A stretch of DNA of 64,000 nucleotides. It comes from an uncultured Oscillospiraceae bacterium. GTDB lineage: Bacteria > Bacillota > Clostridia > Oscillospirales > Oscillospiraceae. Within the stretch, counting starts at the first letter, position 1; each line of letters begins with the position of its first letter. The translations under genes and the position numbers were made by a program. The notes below the pieces were generated by a model. That model was not told where the DNA came from, did not search any database, and was given only the letters and a program-made list of their open reading frames with translations. Positions 6,764 through 14,988 of this stretch are shown piece after piece. Where the stretch lies: positions 1 to 64,000 of the forward strand of contig CABSMJ010000002.1 in assembly GCA_902478785.1 (NCBI GenBank), given 5' to 3'.

Positions 6764-8749
6764 TTATCCCACCACATGGACATCTCCTGTGGCGGGCTGA
6801 CCCACCGGCATGGAGGAATCGCTGGGCCAGTATGTATTGCTGGGGTCAATGCTGAAGGTCAGATGCTGCCCGTCGTATTGTTCCAGGCCCTTTGCATAGG
6901 CAACCGAAATCAGCCGCACCATGCCGCTTCTTGGAGAACCCACCGGGTCGCCCGATTGCAGTTCCATCTCCTGCGGTGTATCTAGCACGATCAGGCGGAA
7001 GGTCTGGCTGGAGTCCGTCCAGGGGGCGTTGGGATCGGGACAGCCCTGCAGGGCAATGACTTCTTCATAGCTGTAGGTGTCAACCGTGCCGGTGAAGACG
7101 ATGCGGCCGTCTTCTGCGTCGCTTCCCTGACTTTTGGAGCCGGTCGGGGAAATAGGCTTCGCCTTGGTCTCCGCATTGCCGCTGGTCTCCGCAGTCTCGT
7201 TCTGGCCGGAACCATGGAAAGAGACCTCTGTCCATTTGATCTCGATCAGGCCCAGTGTCTCCGGCACTTCAGTGAATTTCCCGGACCACTGGGGTTCCCG
7301 AACCAGTGTCTTGTCCGCAAGGGTAATGCGGGTGATCTCGGTATCACCGCTCCCACCGTAGGTCTCTGTAAGGCGAACGCCGTTTCCGTCTGCCTCCCGG
7401 GCCAGACCGGCATGATACCCGCCTCCGCTGGATCCTTCTTCCAGACTTTCCTCCGGCTGGATCACGGAATCCGTTTCCGGGTCGTACTGGAAGAATCGCA
7501 CATACCAATTCCCTGTGTCCGTCTCTTGGGCCAGAAGCAGTGTTGGCACAGGATCGCCGTCCTGCAAATCAAAGATAGAATACCGGTACTGGCCTGTGGA
7601 CGCCGAGTCGGAGGTGGTGTAGGTGTAGTCGGGGGCACTGCTGATGATCTCACCGTAGAGGGCGATAGCCGCATCATAAGAAGCGGGAGCCTGTGGGTTT
7701 TGGCCGGACTCTGTTTCATGCTCCGCTGTACCAGCCCCATCTTCCATGGCGGTCGTATTCGCGGCTGTCTGTTCTTGAAGGTGATGGATTCCCCATGCAC
7801 CAGCGCCGATCACCGCTACAGAGGCCAAACCGATGAGTCCCAATTTCACGATGCCCAGTCCACCGGCTGCCGCGCCCGTACCCGCTGCTGTGGTACCCCC
7901 GGCTGCAGCCGTGTTCGACGCTCCGGCTGCGGAAGCGGATCCGGATGTCGCAGCTGCAGCAGTCTGGGCAGTCTGTGCCAGTACATGCTGCAGGACCTGC
8001 TGGCTGGGCAGATGGACGGCCCGTGCCTCCTGGCCCCGCAGGAGCCAGAGAAGGAAGGGAAGGGGAGAGAGACCGTATAGCTTGGTGCCCCGCTTCTCCA
8101 GGTCCCGTACCTTTGCCTCAATCTTTCTGCGGCCGTACAGCAGCCGGCTTTTAACCGCGCTTTCTGATGCGCCCAGGGTCTCCGCAATGTCTTTGACCGG
8201 CATCTCCTGGTAGTAGTACATACCGATGACAGCCCGCTGATCCTCCGGGAGACTGTCGATGATCTCGCGGATCAGCCGCGCCGCCTCGGCCTGGTCAAGG
8301 ACCATATCCGGTCGGTTCTGGCTGTTGCTGTCCACAAAGCGTTCTTCTACAGGCGCATCGGCATCATCTTCTGGGGCAAGCTCGGTAAACAGCGCCGGCC
8401 TCTTCCGCTTCAAATAGTCCCGCGCCGTGTTTGCCGCAATCTGCCGCACCCAGGAGGGAAATTTGGAATCTCCATCAAAAGTGCCCAAGTGGGTAAAGGC
8501 CTTGATATATGTATCTTGTAGGATATCAAAAACCGCATCCTCGTCCTTGATCATGGACTTGATGGTGTAAAAGACCTGGCTGTAAGTTTTTTCGTACAGG
8601 GACGCCATAGCATCCTGGTCTCCCTGCTTTGCCAGGGCGATGCAGCGGGACCAGCCTTCTGCCTGCGACGGCGCGCTGACCGGGCTTCCGCAAAACGGGC
8701 AGACTTGGGCGCTATCTGCGACTTGTTTTCCGCAATGACTGCAATACAT
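6764..8749 (-). CDS. Membrane-tethered ECF-type sigma factor with N-terminal zinc ribbon and extracytoplasmic domain
   Basis: The 661-residue protein starts behind GGAGGTAATAAC. Residues 3-20 form a zinc ribbon (C3-x2-C6 and C17-x2-C20). Sigma region 2 follows at about 45-118 (DEDAVFDILQDTYIKAF, FPSWVRQIAANTARD). Region 4 is at about 155-210 (LPEDQRAVIGMYYYQEM, then an HTH with SESAVKSRLLYGR). An Ala/Gly/Thr-rich linker (about 256-298) leads to one membrane helix (about 299-320). A domain of about 340 residues, predicted to lie outside the cell, contains no family I recognise. Ordinary ECF factors stop after region 4, so this is a sigma factor and possible sensor in one chain. It may control the two lipoprotein genes downstream. 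Confidence 0.85.
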   Translation of the reverse strand: MYCSHCGKQVADSAQVCPFCGSPVSAPSQAEGWSRCIALAKQGDQDAMASLYEKTYSQVFYTIKSMIKDEDAVFDILQDTYIKAFTHLGTFDGDSKFPSWVRQIAANTARDYLKRKRPALFTELAPEDDADAPVEERFVDSNSQNRPDMVLDQAEAARLIREIIDSLPEDQRAVIGMYYYQEMPVKDIAETLGASESAVKSRLLYGRRKIEAKVRDLEKRGTKLYGLSPLPFLLWLLRGQEARAVHLPSQQVLQHVLAQTAQTAAAATSGSASAAGASNTAAAGGTTAAGTGAAAGGLGIVKLGLIGLASVAVIGAGAWGIHHLQEQTAANTTAMEDGAGTAEHETESGQNPQAPASYDAAIALYGEIISSAPDYTYTTSDSASTGQYRYSIFDLQDGDPVPTLLLAQETDTGNWYVRFFQYDPETDSVIQPEESLEEGSSGGGYHAGLAREADGNGVRLTETYGGSGDTEITRITLADKTLVREPQWSGKFTEVPETLGLIEIKWTEVSFHGSGQNETAETSGNAETKAKPISPTGSKSQGSDAEDGRIVFTGTVDTYSYEEVIALQGCPDPNAPWTDSSQTFRLIVLDTPQEMELQSGDPVGSPRSGMVRLISVAYAKGLEQYDGQHLTFSIDPSNTYWPSDSSMPVGQPATGDVHVVG

Positions 8750-8916
8750 CGTTATTACCTCCGCGTCCTTTTCTCTCTCAGAATGGTTTGCAATATCTCT
8801 CCCTTTTTCTTTTCACTGATGGGAAATGATTCGATCGCCGTTCTGACGATCCAGCGGATGATCGTGTCCATTTCAACTTTCCTCTCTTTCACCGTTGCAC
8901 GGGCCTTTGTACCCAT

Positions 8917-8942
8917 GAAACGAATGAGAAAGGGGGGAGGTT
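8917..8942 (-). promoter_or_regulatory. Possible ECF-type promoter of the sigma factor gene
   Basis: On the minus strand AACC (8942-8939) is separated by 16 bases from CGTTTC (8922-8917). An AAC-type -35 box and a CGT-type -10 box are typical of ECF sigma promoters, which are often autoregulated. It lies about 170 bases upstream of the start codon. The assignment is by pattern only. Confidence 0.35.
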
Positions 8943-8949
8943 GTAAAAA

Positions 8950-9310
8950 TTGAAAAAATTTTCGAAAAAATATTGGAGGGCAGGATGGCTTTTCATAAAA
9001 TCATAGCCGAAGATATTTTAAATTTTAGCATATCTTGGCAATTCTCTCAACCATTCAACATTCTGCAGAAAGTGTATAAAATTGTGAGATCTTGCGGTAA
9101 AGCAAAAGGTTACTTACAAAATTTGGAGGAAAAACGGTCGGCCTTATAAAAAGATCACTTTATGCCGATACTACTGAAATATCTATAATTAGACAATGCA
9201 GTATGAATTAGGATTGGGCTATGGAAAGATCAAGTGATAAAGTACAGGTCATGTATAGATGTAAACCTTGTCGCGTAACGCGGACTACTATCTGACTACT
9301 ACCAAAGAAA
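8950..9310. other. AT-rich region without a recognisable gene
   Basis: This stretch between the sigma factor promoter region and the second hairpin repeat is AT-rich. It holds no reading frame with a ribosome site that I can support. It is the only sizeable unassigned DNA near the reverse transcriptase gene, so a non-coding RNA cannot be excluded. Confidence 0.4.
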
Positions 9311-9311
9311 T

Positions 9312-9350
9312 CTCCGGAGGCATTGCGCTGCAATACCTCCGGAGATTTCC
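9312..9350. repeat. Hairpin repeat, copy 2
   Basis: CTCCGGAGGCATTGC pairs with GCAATACCTCCGGAG across a three-base loop, with one mismatch. The core and both flanks (GACTACTA before it, then a TTTGCAA-type stretch after it) resemble copy 1 at 3683-3720. Confidence 0.7.
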
Positions 9351-9422
9351 TATCAAACTTTGCAATTTGGAGAAAATCCACAAAACCACTGGGACGCAGC
9401 GGTTTCCCGTTTGACCACCTGA

Positions 9423-9470
9423 TGACTTCGACTCTGAAGGCCGCTGGTTTGGATCCAGTCGGGCATACCA
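9423..9470 (+). pseudogene. Degraded copy of the tRNA-Arg 3' half (attachment-site relic)
   Basis: These 48 bases align with bases 5-52 at the window start, ending in the same CGGGC.TACCA and followed by AAAACC. I count about eight substitutions. The T loop has become TTTGGAT and the anticodon stem no longer pairs properly. There is no 5' half. The simplest reading is the far attachment-site copy left by an element that integrated into the tRNA-Arg 3' end. Confidence 0.7.
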
Positions 9471-9472
9471 AA

Positions 9473-9510
9473 AACCTCTCGTAGATTTGTTTACGAGAGG
9501 TTCTTATTTT
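9473..9510 (+). terminator. Hairpin terminator behind the tRNA relic
   Basis: AACCTCTCGTA (9473-9483) pairs with TACGAGAGGTT (9492-9502) and is followed by CTTATTTT. It mirrors the terminator behind the real tRNA at 56-92. It would insulate the reverse transcriptase gene from upstream transcription. Confidence 0.75.
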
Positions 9511-9526
9511 GTATTTCTTTGAAGAA

Positions 9527-9555
9527 TTGAGCCGAAAACCATAATCTGGTATAGT
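9527..9555 (+). promoter_or_regulatory. Sigma-A-type promoter of the reverse transcriptase gene
   Basis: TTGAGC (9527-9532), a 17-base spacer and TATAGT (9550-9555) form a good vegetative promoter about 33 bases before the start codon. The gene therefore has its own transcription unit. Confidence 0.65.
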
Positions 9556-9587
9556 TAGGTTATAACAGATGTACAGGAGGGATGGCA

Positions 9588-12500
9588 ATGGTGGGCATCG
9601 AAAATTTTGACCTCTGCGATTGGATTCGGAAAGCATACAAAAAATTTAAATCAACCACGTATTTTGATCGGACAAATGCACCTGTTCGCGAACAGATTAT
9701 CCACTTCGAATCATCCCCGGATTGGCGTACTATATCAGATCCGGAGGAGTGCTTTCAAAAGATGGCGAAGGCGCTTTTAAGTGCCGATGAAAGTGAATGG
9801 AAACGGTATCAGGATAACATCGTGCAGAAGATACAGGCATTTTGCTATCCTAAGAAATTGAAAGTAGAAAAGGAACCCCGATTCTATACAACGGCTAAAC
9901 AGCGCACGGCATGTGTAGAGAGGCTGCAGTATATGATCAATATGCCAGTCGAGGGGCATATCCTGGGTACTTTATGGATTTTGCTGTTTGGCTATCAGAT
10001 TGACCAGAATCTGTATGAGCGCGCCTATGGAAATCGTATCCGCAAGACGTTGTACAATGAGCTGACTGACGGGCCTACTTATTCTCCTCATTTGTTTGAA
10101 CCATATTTTCAGCAGTATCAAAGCTGGCGAGACACTGCTTTAGAAGATGCGCAGAAATGTGTACAGCAAGATTGCGACGTGGTTGTTTTCACCCTGGATC
10201 TGGCCAGCTATTATTATTCATTGGACGTTACGCCGGATGTTATGGAGCAAGTCCTATGTGAAATAGAAAAGCCAGAATGGCAGGAGCCGCTGGCCAGACG
10301 TCTCAGCTTATTTATTGCTGAGGTTTGTCGGGTATATGCACGTCGGCTTCCGAAAAGCGAGTGTGAAGGCCGTGCTGTACTGCCAATCGGATTTCTGCCC
10401 TCTAATATTTTGGGTAACTGGTTTCTGAATCGCTTTGACCAAGCTATCGTAGATCACTGGAATCCCTTTTATTATGGAAGATACGTAGATGATATGTTGA
10501 TCGTCAGCAAGGTCGAATCCAACAGCGACATAGCGCGGAAAGCAAAGGAAGGACTGACCAAAAAGGATATCATTCAATTCTTCCTGTTGCAGTGCTCGAA
10601 ATGGCCGGGGATATTGGATGATGGGGCATGCCAATCAAAGTCTGATTATGCTCTGCTTCAGGCAGGTGATGACCCACAGAAATACACGATTAACCCTCGT
10701 TATTTGCCGATGGGCAGCAACTGTAAGATATCAATTCAGAATGAGAAAGTTAATATTTTTTATTTTCAGAGGGGAGAATCGGACGCACTGCTGGAGTGCT
10801 TCAAGCAAAATATTGGCCGGAATGTCAGCGAATTCCGCCATATGCCAGAAGATGATGCAGTCTTTCAGCGGAATGACTACCATGAAATCTATTCGCTTAC
10901 ACAAAAGGGAATTAATAAATTGCGTGATGTTGAGAATGTGGAGGTAGACAAATTTCAACTTTCCAAATTCTTAGGCAAATACCTGCGGATTGGCGGTGTA
11001 ATCGACGATCCTGCTGAGCATGAGTTCGAAAAAGATCTTGATAAGATTTTTGATTATCAGACTGCGATCAACAACTATCCCTTATGGGAACGGGTCGCTG
11101 AGATTTTGGTCGTGAATGAACGATTTGAAGCATTGACCCATTTCACCAGGCGGGTCCGCGAGGCGATTGAATTTATAACACTGAGTCCTGACCTCCCTTC
11201 AGAGGAACTTGAGAAACTAAAAGATACTTTGTTTCGTGTCCAACTCACAGGGGTGACAAAGGCGCTGGCACTTTGCTGGAAGCCTTCGGCAAGAAAGTTT
11301 TCCCAAGACTTTATGAAAACGTTACATGATGAGAATATCACATGTTATACCTACTACGACTATGATATTAACACCAAACATCGCGCTGCCTGGCTTCGCT
11401 GCCGGATGGCAGATAAATCCATCATGTCTGTTTTACCGGATTTTCTCCTGGCAGAGGAGTCTGCTTGGCGAGGGGAAGAGGGGGCCCTCTTTTGGAATGA
11501 TGATTTGAATATCAATCTCAGCCGATTTGAGGATGTTTTACAGTTTCTCTCTTCCTCCGGAGAGCAAGAGTTGCTGCTTGAGCAACGCTTTACCTGCATG
11601 ACCTCCTACAAATATCACCCTTATATGCTTACAATGCATGAGTTGTCCATGGCCCAGATGATGGCTCAACTTTTGGCCCATAAAATGCCTATGACTGCGG
11701 AAGACTATAAACGTCAGCGCAAGTTATATGTAGAGAGTAATTATCGGATACAACCATCTGATGAGAGACACGATGTGATTGATGCCTGCCCACTTACCTT
11801 TGGAAAACGAGAATCGGTGGAATGTTCTCTTGTTCGGGTGGGAGATGAAAATAAGGAAAAACTCCATATTGCATTGGCGAATGTTCCTCTTAAAACGGAG
11901 ACTTTGATTGCCGTGCTGGATAGACGGCCTGATCGTTCCTATCATCGCTATCAAACGGTGTCCAAATTGGTGAATCAGGCTTTGGATGAATCGGCGGATA
12001 TGTTGGTTATGCCTGAAGCATTCCTGCCGTATGAATGGCTTCCAATCCTAGCTAGGACTTGCGCAAAGAGCCAGATGGCCGCAGTGACCGGCATAGAGCA
12101 TCTGGTGATTGGAAACACTGTATATAATTTAACCGCTACAATCCTTCCTTTTCGTGATCACGACAACCTCTGTGCCCAAATCTGTTTTCACTTGAAAAAC
12201 TACTATGCACCAGCTGAACTCATAGAATTACAGAAATTCCATATGATTCCTCCAGAACATAAAATACGGTATGAACTCTTTTGCTGGAATGATTGTTGGT
12301 TTTCGGTGTACTGCTGCTTTGAACTATGCTCTATCCAAGACCGAGCACTTTTTCAATCCTATGTTGATTTTTTGGTTGCGGTGGAATGGAATCGCGATAT
12401 TAATTATTATGGCAATATCGTGAAGGCCCTGGCCCGTGATATGCACTGCTATTGTGTGCAAGTGAATGAAGCCAAATACGGAGACAGTCGAATTGTCATT

Positions 12501-12725
12501 CCCACACGTACTGAAGAGCGCGACTTAGCACGTATTAAGGGAGGGAAAAATGCGTCTGTCCTGGTAGACGAGATCAATATTAAGGAGTTGCGTGACTTCC
12601 AGTTTATGAAGCACTCCAAAGTTGAATTTAAGCCGCTTCCACCCCAGTTTAATCGTGATATAGTAGGTGCAAAAAGAAAGCATACTCTGTTTGAGAACTT
12701 GAAAAAAAGAAAGTCAATCAATTAA
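9588..12725 (+). CDS. drt1: Reverse transcriptase-nitrilase fusion, DRT type 1 (UG1-like) anti-phage defence protein
   Basis: The protein has 1045 residues from the ATG at 9588. AGGAGG lies seven bases before this ATG but only one base before an in-frame ATG at 9582. In numbering from 9582, motif A is FTLDLASYYYSLD (Asp206). Motif B is PIGFLPSNILGNW (about 268-280). Motif C is YVDD (301-304). Residues about 440-740 are a long middle region I cannot assign. Residues about 761-1000 are a carbon-nitrogen hydrolase domain with a plausible Glu-Lys-Cys triad: Glu812 in VMPEAF, Lys872 in HLKNYY and Cys912 in CCFE. Fusion of a reverse transcriptase to a nitrilase defines DRT type 1 (UG1; the related UG5 group also carries a nitrilase). 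No intron maturase or HNH domain is present. The gene is markedly more AT-rich than its surroundings, stands alone, and is flanked by broken integrases, which suggests horizontal transfer. Confidence 0.9.
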   Translation: MVGIENFDLCDWIRKAYKKFKSTTYFDRTNAPVREQIIHFESSPDWRTISDPEECFQKMAKALLSADESEWKRYQDNIVQKIQAFCYPKKLKVEKEPRFYTTAKQRTACVERLQYMINMPVEGHILGTLWILLFGYQIDQNLYERAYGNRIRKTLYNELTDGPTYSPHLFEPYFQQYQSWRDTALEDAQKCVQQDCDVVVFTLDLASYYYSLDVTPDVMEQVLCEIEKPEWQEPLARRLSLFIAEVCRVYARRLPKSECEGRAVLPIGFLPSNILGNWFLNRFDQAIVDHWNPFYYGRYVDDMLIVSKVESNSDIARKAKEGLTKKDIIQFFLLQCSKWPGILDDGACQSKSDYALLQAGDDPQKYTINPRYLPMGSNCKISIQNEKVNIFYFQRGESDALLECFKQNIGRNVSEFRHMPEDDAVFQRNDYHEIYSLTQKGINKLRDVENVEVDKFQLSKFLGKYLRIGGVIDDPAEHEFEKDLDKIFDYQTAINNYPLWERVAEILVVNERFEALTHFTRRVREAIEFITLSPDLPSEELEKLKDTLFRVQLTGVTKALALCWKPSARKFSQDFMKTLHDENITCYTYYDYDINTKHRAAWLRCRMADKSIMSVLPDFLLAEESAWRGEEGALFWNDDLNINLSRFEDVLQFLSSSGEQELLLEQRFTCMTSYKYHPYMLTMHELSMAQMMAQLLAHKMPMTAEDYKRQRKLYVESNYRIQPSDERHDVIDACPLTFGKRESVECSLVRVGDENKEKLHIALANVPLKTETLIAVLDRRPDRSYHRYQTVSKLVNQALDESADMLVMPEAFLPYEWLPILARTCAKSQMAAVTGIEHLVIGNTVYNLTATILPFRDHDNLCAQICFHLKNYYAPAELIELQKFHMIPPEHKIRYELFCWNDCWFSVYCCFELCSIQDRALFQSYVDFLVAVEWNRDINYYGNIVKALARDMHCYCVQVNEAKYGDSRIVIPTRTEERDLARIKGGKNASVLVDEINIKELRDFQFMKHSKVEFKPLPPQFNRDIVGAKRKHTLFENLKKRKSIN

Positions 12726-12726
12726 G

Positions 12727-12765
12727 TGTAGGAGCGGTTGATTTGCTAGATCAACCGCTCCTACA
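12727..12765 (+). terminator. Terminator of the reverse transcriptase gene
   Basis: A perfect 16-bp stem (TGTAGGAGCGGTTGAT with ATCAACCGCTCCTACA) with a seven-base loop begins two bases after the stop codon. The T tract after it is weak. Confidence 0.75.
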
Positions 12766-12828
12766 TCATTTGTTTGGAAAGTTACTCGAGATTTTTGGGA
12801 ATTTGCAAATAGAGGAAATCATTGCGCG

Positions 12829-13892
12829 TCAGATCTCCAGCCCCTCCTGGAGCACTTTGCTGGCCGCCTGTTTGTTTTTATCAAACGCATGGGTATAGAT
12901 GCCCAGCGTAGTAGAGGGCTGCCACCGTGGCCACGTTCGTGCCATTTGCAATGAGAAGGCTGGCGTTGGTGTGCCGAAGGGAGTGTACGTTCAGATACTC
13001 TGGCAGGCCGTGCTTTTTCAGAATCAGCTTGAACCGCCAGGTGAAGGTGGAGGGCGTCATGGGAAGGCGGCAGCCCTTGCGGCGGAACAGGAAGTCCCCG
13101 TTCTCCAGTTCTCTGCCGTCATAGGTCTCCGTCTCCCACGCGCACTCCTGACGGTATTCCCGTAGCAGGGACTCCATCTCCAGAGAGAAATAGACATACC
13201 GGTCCCCAGAGATGGTCTTGGGAGCTTTTGTGAAGATCTCCTCGTCCGTCACCTTTACCGCGTTCCGCAGATGTGGATGGAGCGCTGCTCCCAATCAATG
13301 TCGCCCCATTGCAGAGCACACTGTTCGCCTCGCCGGCAGCCGGTGTACAAGGTGAGCAGGTGATAGAACGGCCGGTAGTGCCGGGACTCTTTCGCCAGGG
13401 CGTCTAGGAGCTTCCGCACCTCGGCATGGGTCGGGATGCGCTGGATGGACCGCTGGGTCTGAGGCAGCGCTATGCGGGCAGGGTTCTTTTCCAAGATCTC
13501 GTTTCGCTTGGCGTCGCTGAAGGACGGCGGACGCCGCCGTTAGATACTTCTGCGCGGTTGCCTCCTGAATGGGCTTGCTTCCGCAGCTTTGCCAGCAGAT
13601 TCTCCATATTGATGGGTCGCAGGCGGCGGAGAGGGATGGTGCCAATGTAGGGGTATAATACCCTCCAGCGTCTGGCGATAAGAGGCCAGGACTGCCTGTC
13701 TAGTCACCGGTGGGCATATTCCTCAAAGTGCATACCACTGTCCTTGCAAAAGCCGTTCTTCACCAGCTGTTCAAATTCCTTCGCTTGGTACGCCACATAC
13801 TGCCGTATACCGCTGGCGCGAACACTGTCCGGCACCCAGGTTCTGAGCGGCTTTCCGGGCTTCCATCTGCTGGCGGCGTTTCGCTGGATCAT
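12829..13892 (-). pseudogene. Tyrosine recombinase/integrase pseudogene B
   Basis: The N-terminal end is recognisable near 13892-13700 (AKEFEQLVKNGF, then MHFEEYAHR). The core-binding segment is near 13650-13490 (ATAQKYLTAASAVL, then LEKNPARIALP). The first catalytic Arg is in TGCRRGEQCALQWGD. The N-terminal two thirds are unlike pseudogene A, but the catalytic segment at 12939-13314 is the same 376-bp block as in A and carries the same frameshift. A further deletion removes the LGH box before IYTHAFDKN, which survives in another frame, and the frame ends at 12829. Several other frameshifts are present. This is a chimeric, non-functional integrase. Confidence 0.8.
12939..13314. repeat. 376-bp direct repeat, copy 2 (integrase catalytic segment)
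   Basis: This block is the second copy of 687-1062, in the same orientation and 12,252 bases away. By eye it has one mismatch and no indels. The repeats bracket the dead element, the sigma factor region and the reverse transcriptase gene. Confidence 0.9.
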
Positions 13893-13894
13893 CG

Positions 13895-14241
13895 CTGGGA
13901 TTATCCAGAAGACTTATCCCTGCAAGAGCAGATGCCATACCAATTCCCACAGCGCCAGGATGATGGTGGGGATGTACATCTTCCAACTGATAGAACTGGC
14001 GGACTTTCGCAGCGTATCCTCCGTTTGCGCGAGGCTTTGCAACAAAACACTTATATGTAATCTAATAATCTAATCAATAATACAAATGCGCTACCTAACC
14101 TGTGGAGACCTAGTTTAACGTGGTATCTGGAGCGCTTATCCATGAAAAAGAGAAGAGAGTGCTGAAAAATGTGTATCTTTTTGAACTTTAGAAACTTTGA
14201 GTAACTTGTTTTTCTGGCACAGTGCCCAAAGTAGAGTGTCA
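13895..14241. other. Eroded region after integrase B
   Basis: A short minus-strand frame (about 13986-13800, with HPHHHPGAVGIGMASALAG) lacks a ribosome site and overlaps the integrase B N terminus in another phase. It may be a relic of an element gene that I do not recognise. From about 14040 to 14241 the DNA is AT-rich and I see no gene, tRNA or clear repeat. Confidence 0.4.
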
Positions 14242-14988
14242 TCAGGAGGCTGCCTTCTGCTCTGCCGGGGTGGACTGCGTGGCCTCTGCCTCAGCCTGGA
14301 ACGTCTGGGAATTCTGCATCAGCTCCCGGCCGTCCTCGCCGTAAAAGGTCACATGGACCGTGCAGACAAGGTCCAGACCGGCATTTTTCTCCGGGATACA
14401 GGAATAGGCGTGGAACGTGGCCCATTCCGCGGTCCTCAGGGGGGCGAGCGCATCTTCATATTTACGCTCCAAGGGAAAGCGGTAGATGCCTTGGGGATTG
14501 GCTTCCGATTGGGCGCTGTATGTCTCGTCCAGGTCGATGATGGATGTGGTGTCATTCTGGGCGACGCTGACAGTGGACTGAAAACGGACACTGCACGCTG
14601 CCCTTGCGGCGCCGGGGATCTGGGCCGCGATGTAGAGCACATCCTCACCCCCAAAGGGGGGAATGATGCAGGTGACGGGTTCTGTAGGCTCCGTGAAAGT
14701 CAGGTTGCCCAGATCGTGAAACAGCAGCGTCTGGTAGTCCCGGCAGTAAAACCAGCGTTCCCCGCAGCGGCCCACCAGCTCCCGGCTGCCGTTTTTTCCA
14801 GCGGGACTGGTGTAGAGCAGCTCCGGCGTCTCCTCCAGCAGATAGGTCTGGGCCTTCCACCGGAGGGCCAGACCCGCGGTGGGCGGAGCGAAGTCAAAGC
14901 CATACCAGATGATCCCGCAGGCGGCCAGCCCCACCAGCAGATTCCGGACCACCCGCTGCTTCCGGCTCAGTCTCGGCAGGCGGATCAT
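14242..14988 (-). CDS. Membrane-anchored protein of unknown function in the PadR operon
   Basis: This 248-residue protein starts at an ATG that overlaps the upstream stop codon (ATGA), so translation is probably coupled. One hydrophobic segment near residues 14-34 (VVRNLLVGLAACGIIWYGF) is followed by a long part predicted to lie outside the membrane. That part has two Cys pairs and no enzyme motif I can see. It is the last gene of a three-gene unit with a PadR regulator and a DUF1700-like membrane protein. Both membrane proteins look like a paired unit. I do not recognise the family. Confidence 0.7.
   Translation of the reverse strand: MIRLPRLSRKQRVVRNLLVGLAACGIIWYGFDFAPPTAGLALRWKAQTYLLEETPELLYTSPAGKNGSRELVGRCGERWFYCRDYQTLLFHDLGNLTFTEPTEPVTCIIPPFGGEDVLYIAAQIPGAARAACSVRFQSTVSVAQNDTTSIIDLDETYSAQSEANPQGIYRFPLERKYEDALAPLRTAEWATFHAYSCIPEKNAGLDLVCTVHVTFYGEDGRELMQNSQTFQAEAEATQSTPAEQKAAS

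Noticed and set aside
8754..8953. A plus-strand 66-82 codon frame upstream of the sigma factor gene
   Set aside because: It has no ribosome site and lies over the probable sigma factor promoter region.
9588..12725. Group II intron or retron interpretation of the reverse transcriptase
   Set aside because: There is no maturase (X) or HNH domain and no intron-like 5' GTGYG and domain V structure in the flanks. No msr/msd-type inverted-repeat array is visible before the gene, and the nitrilase fusion points to UG1.
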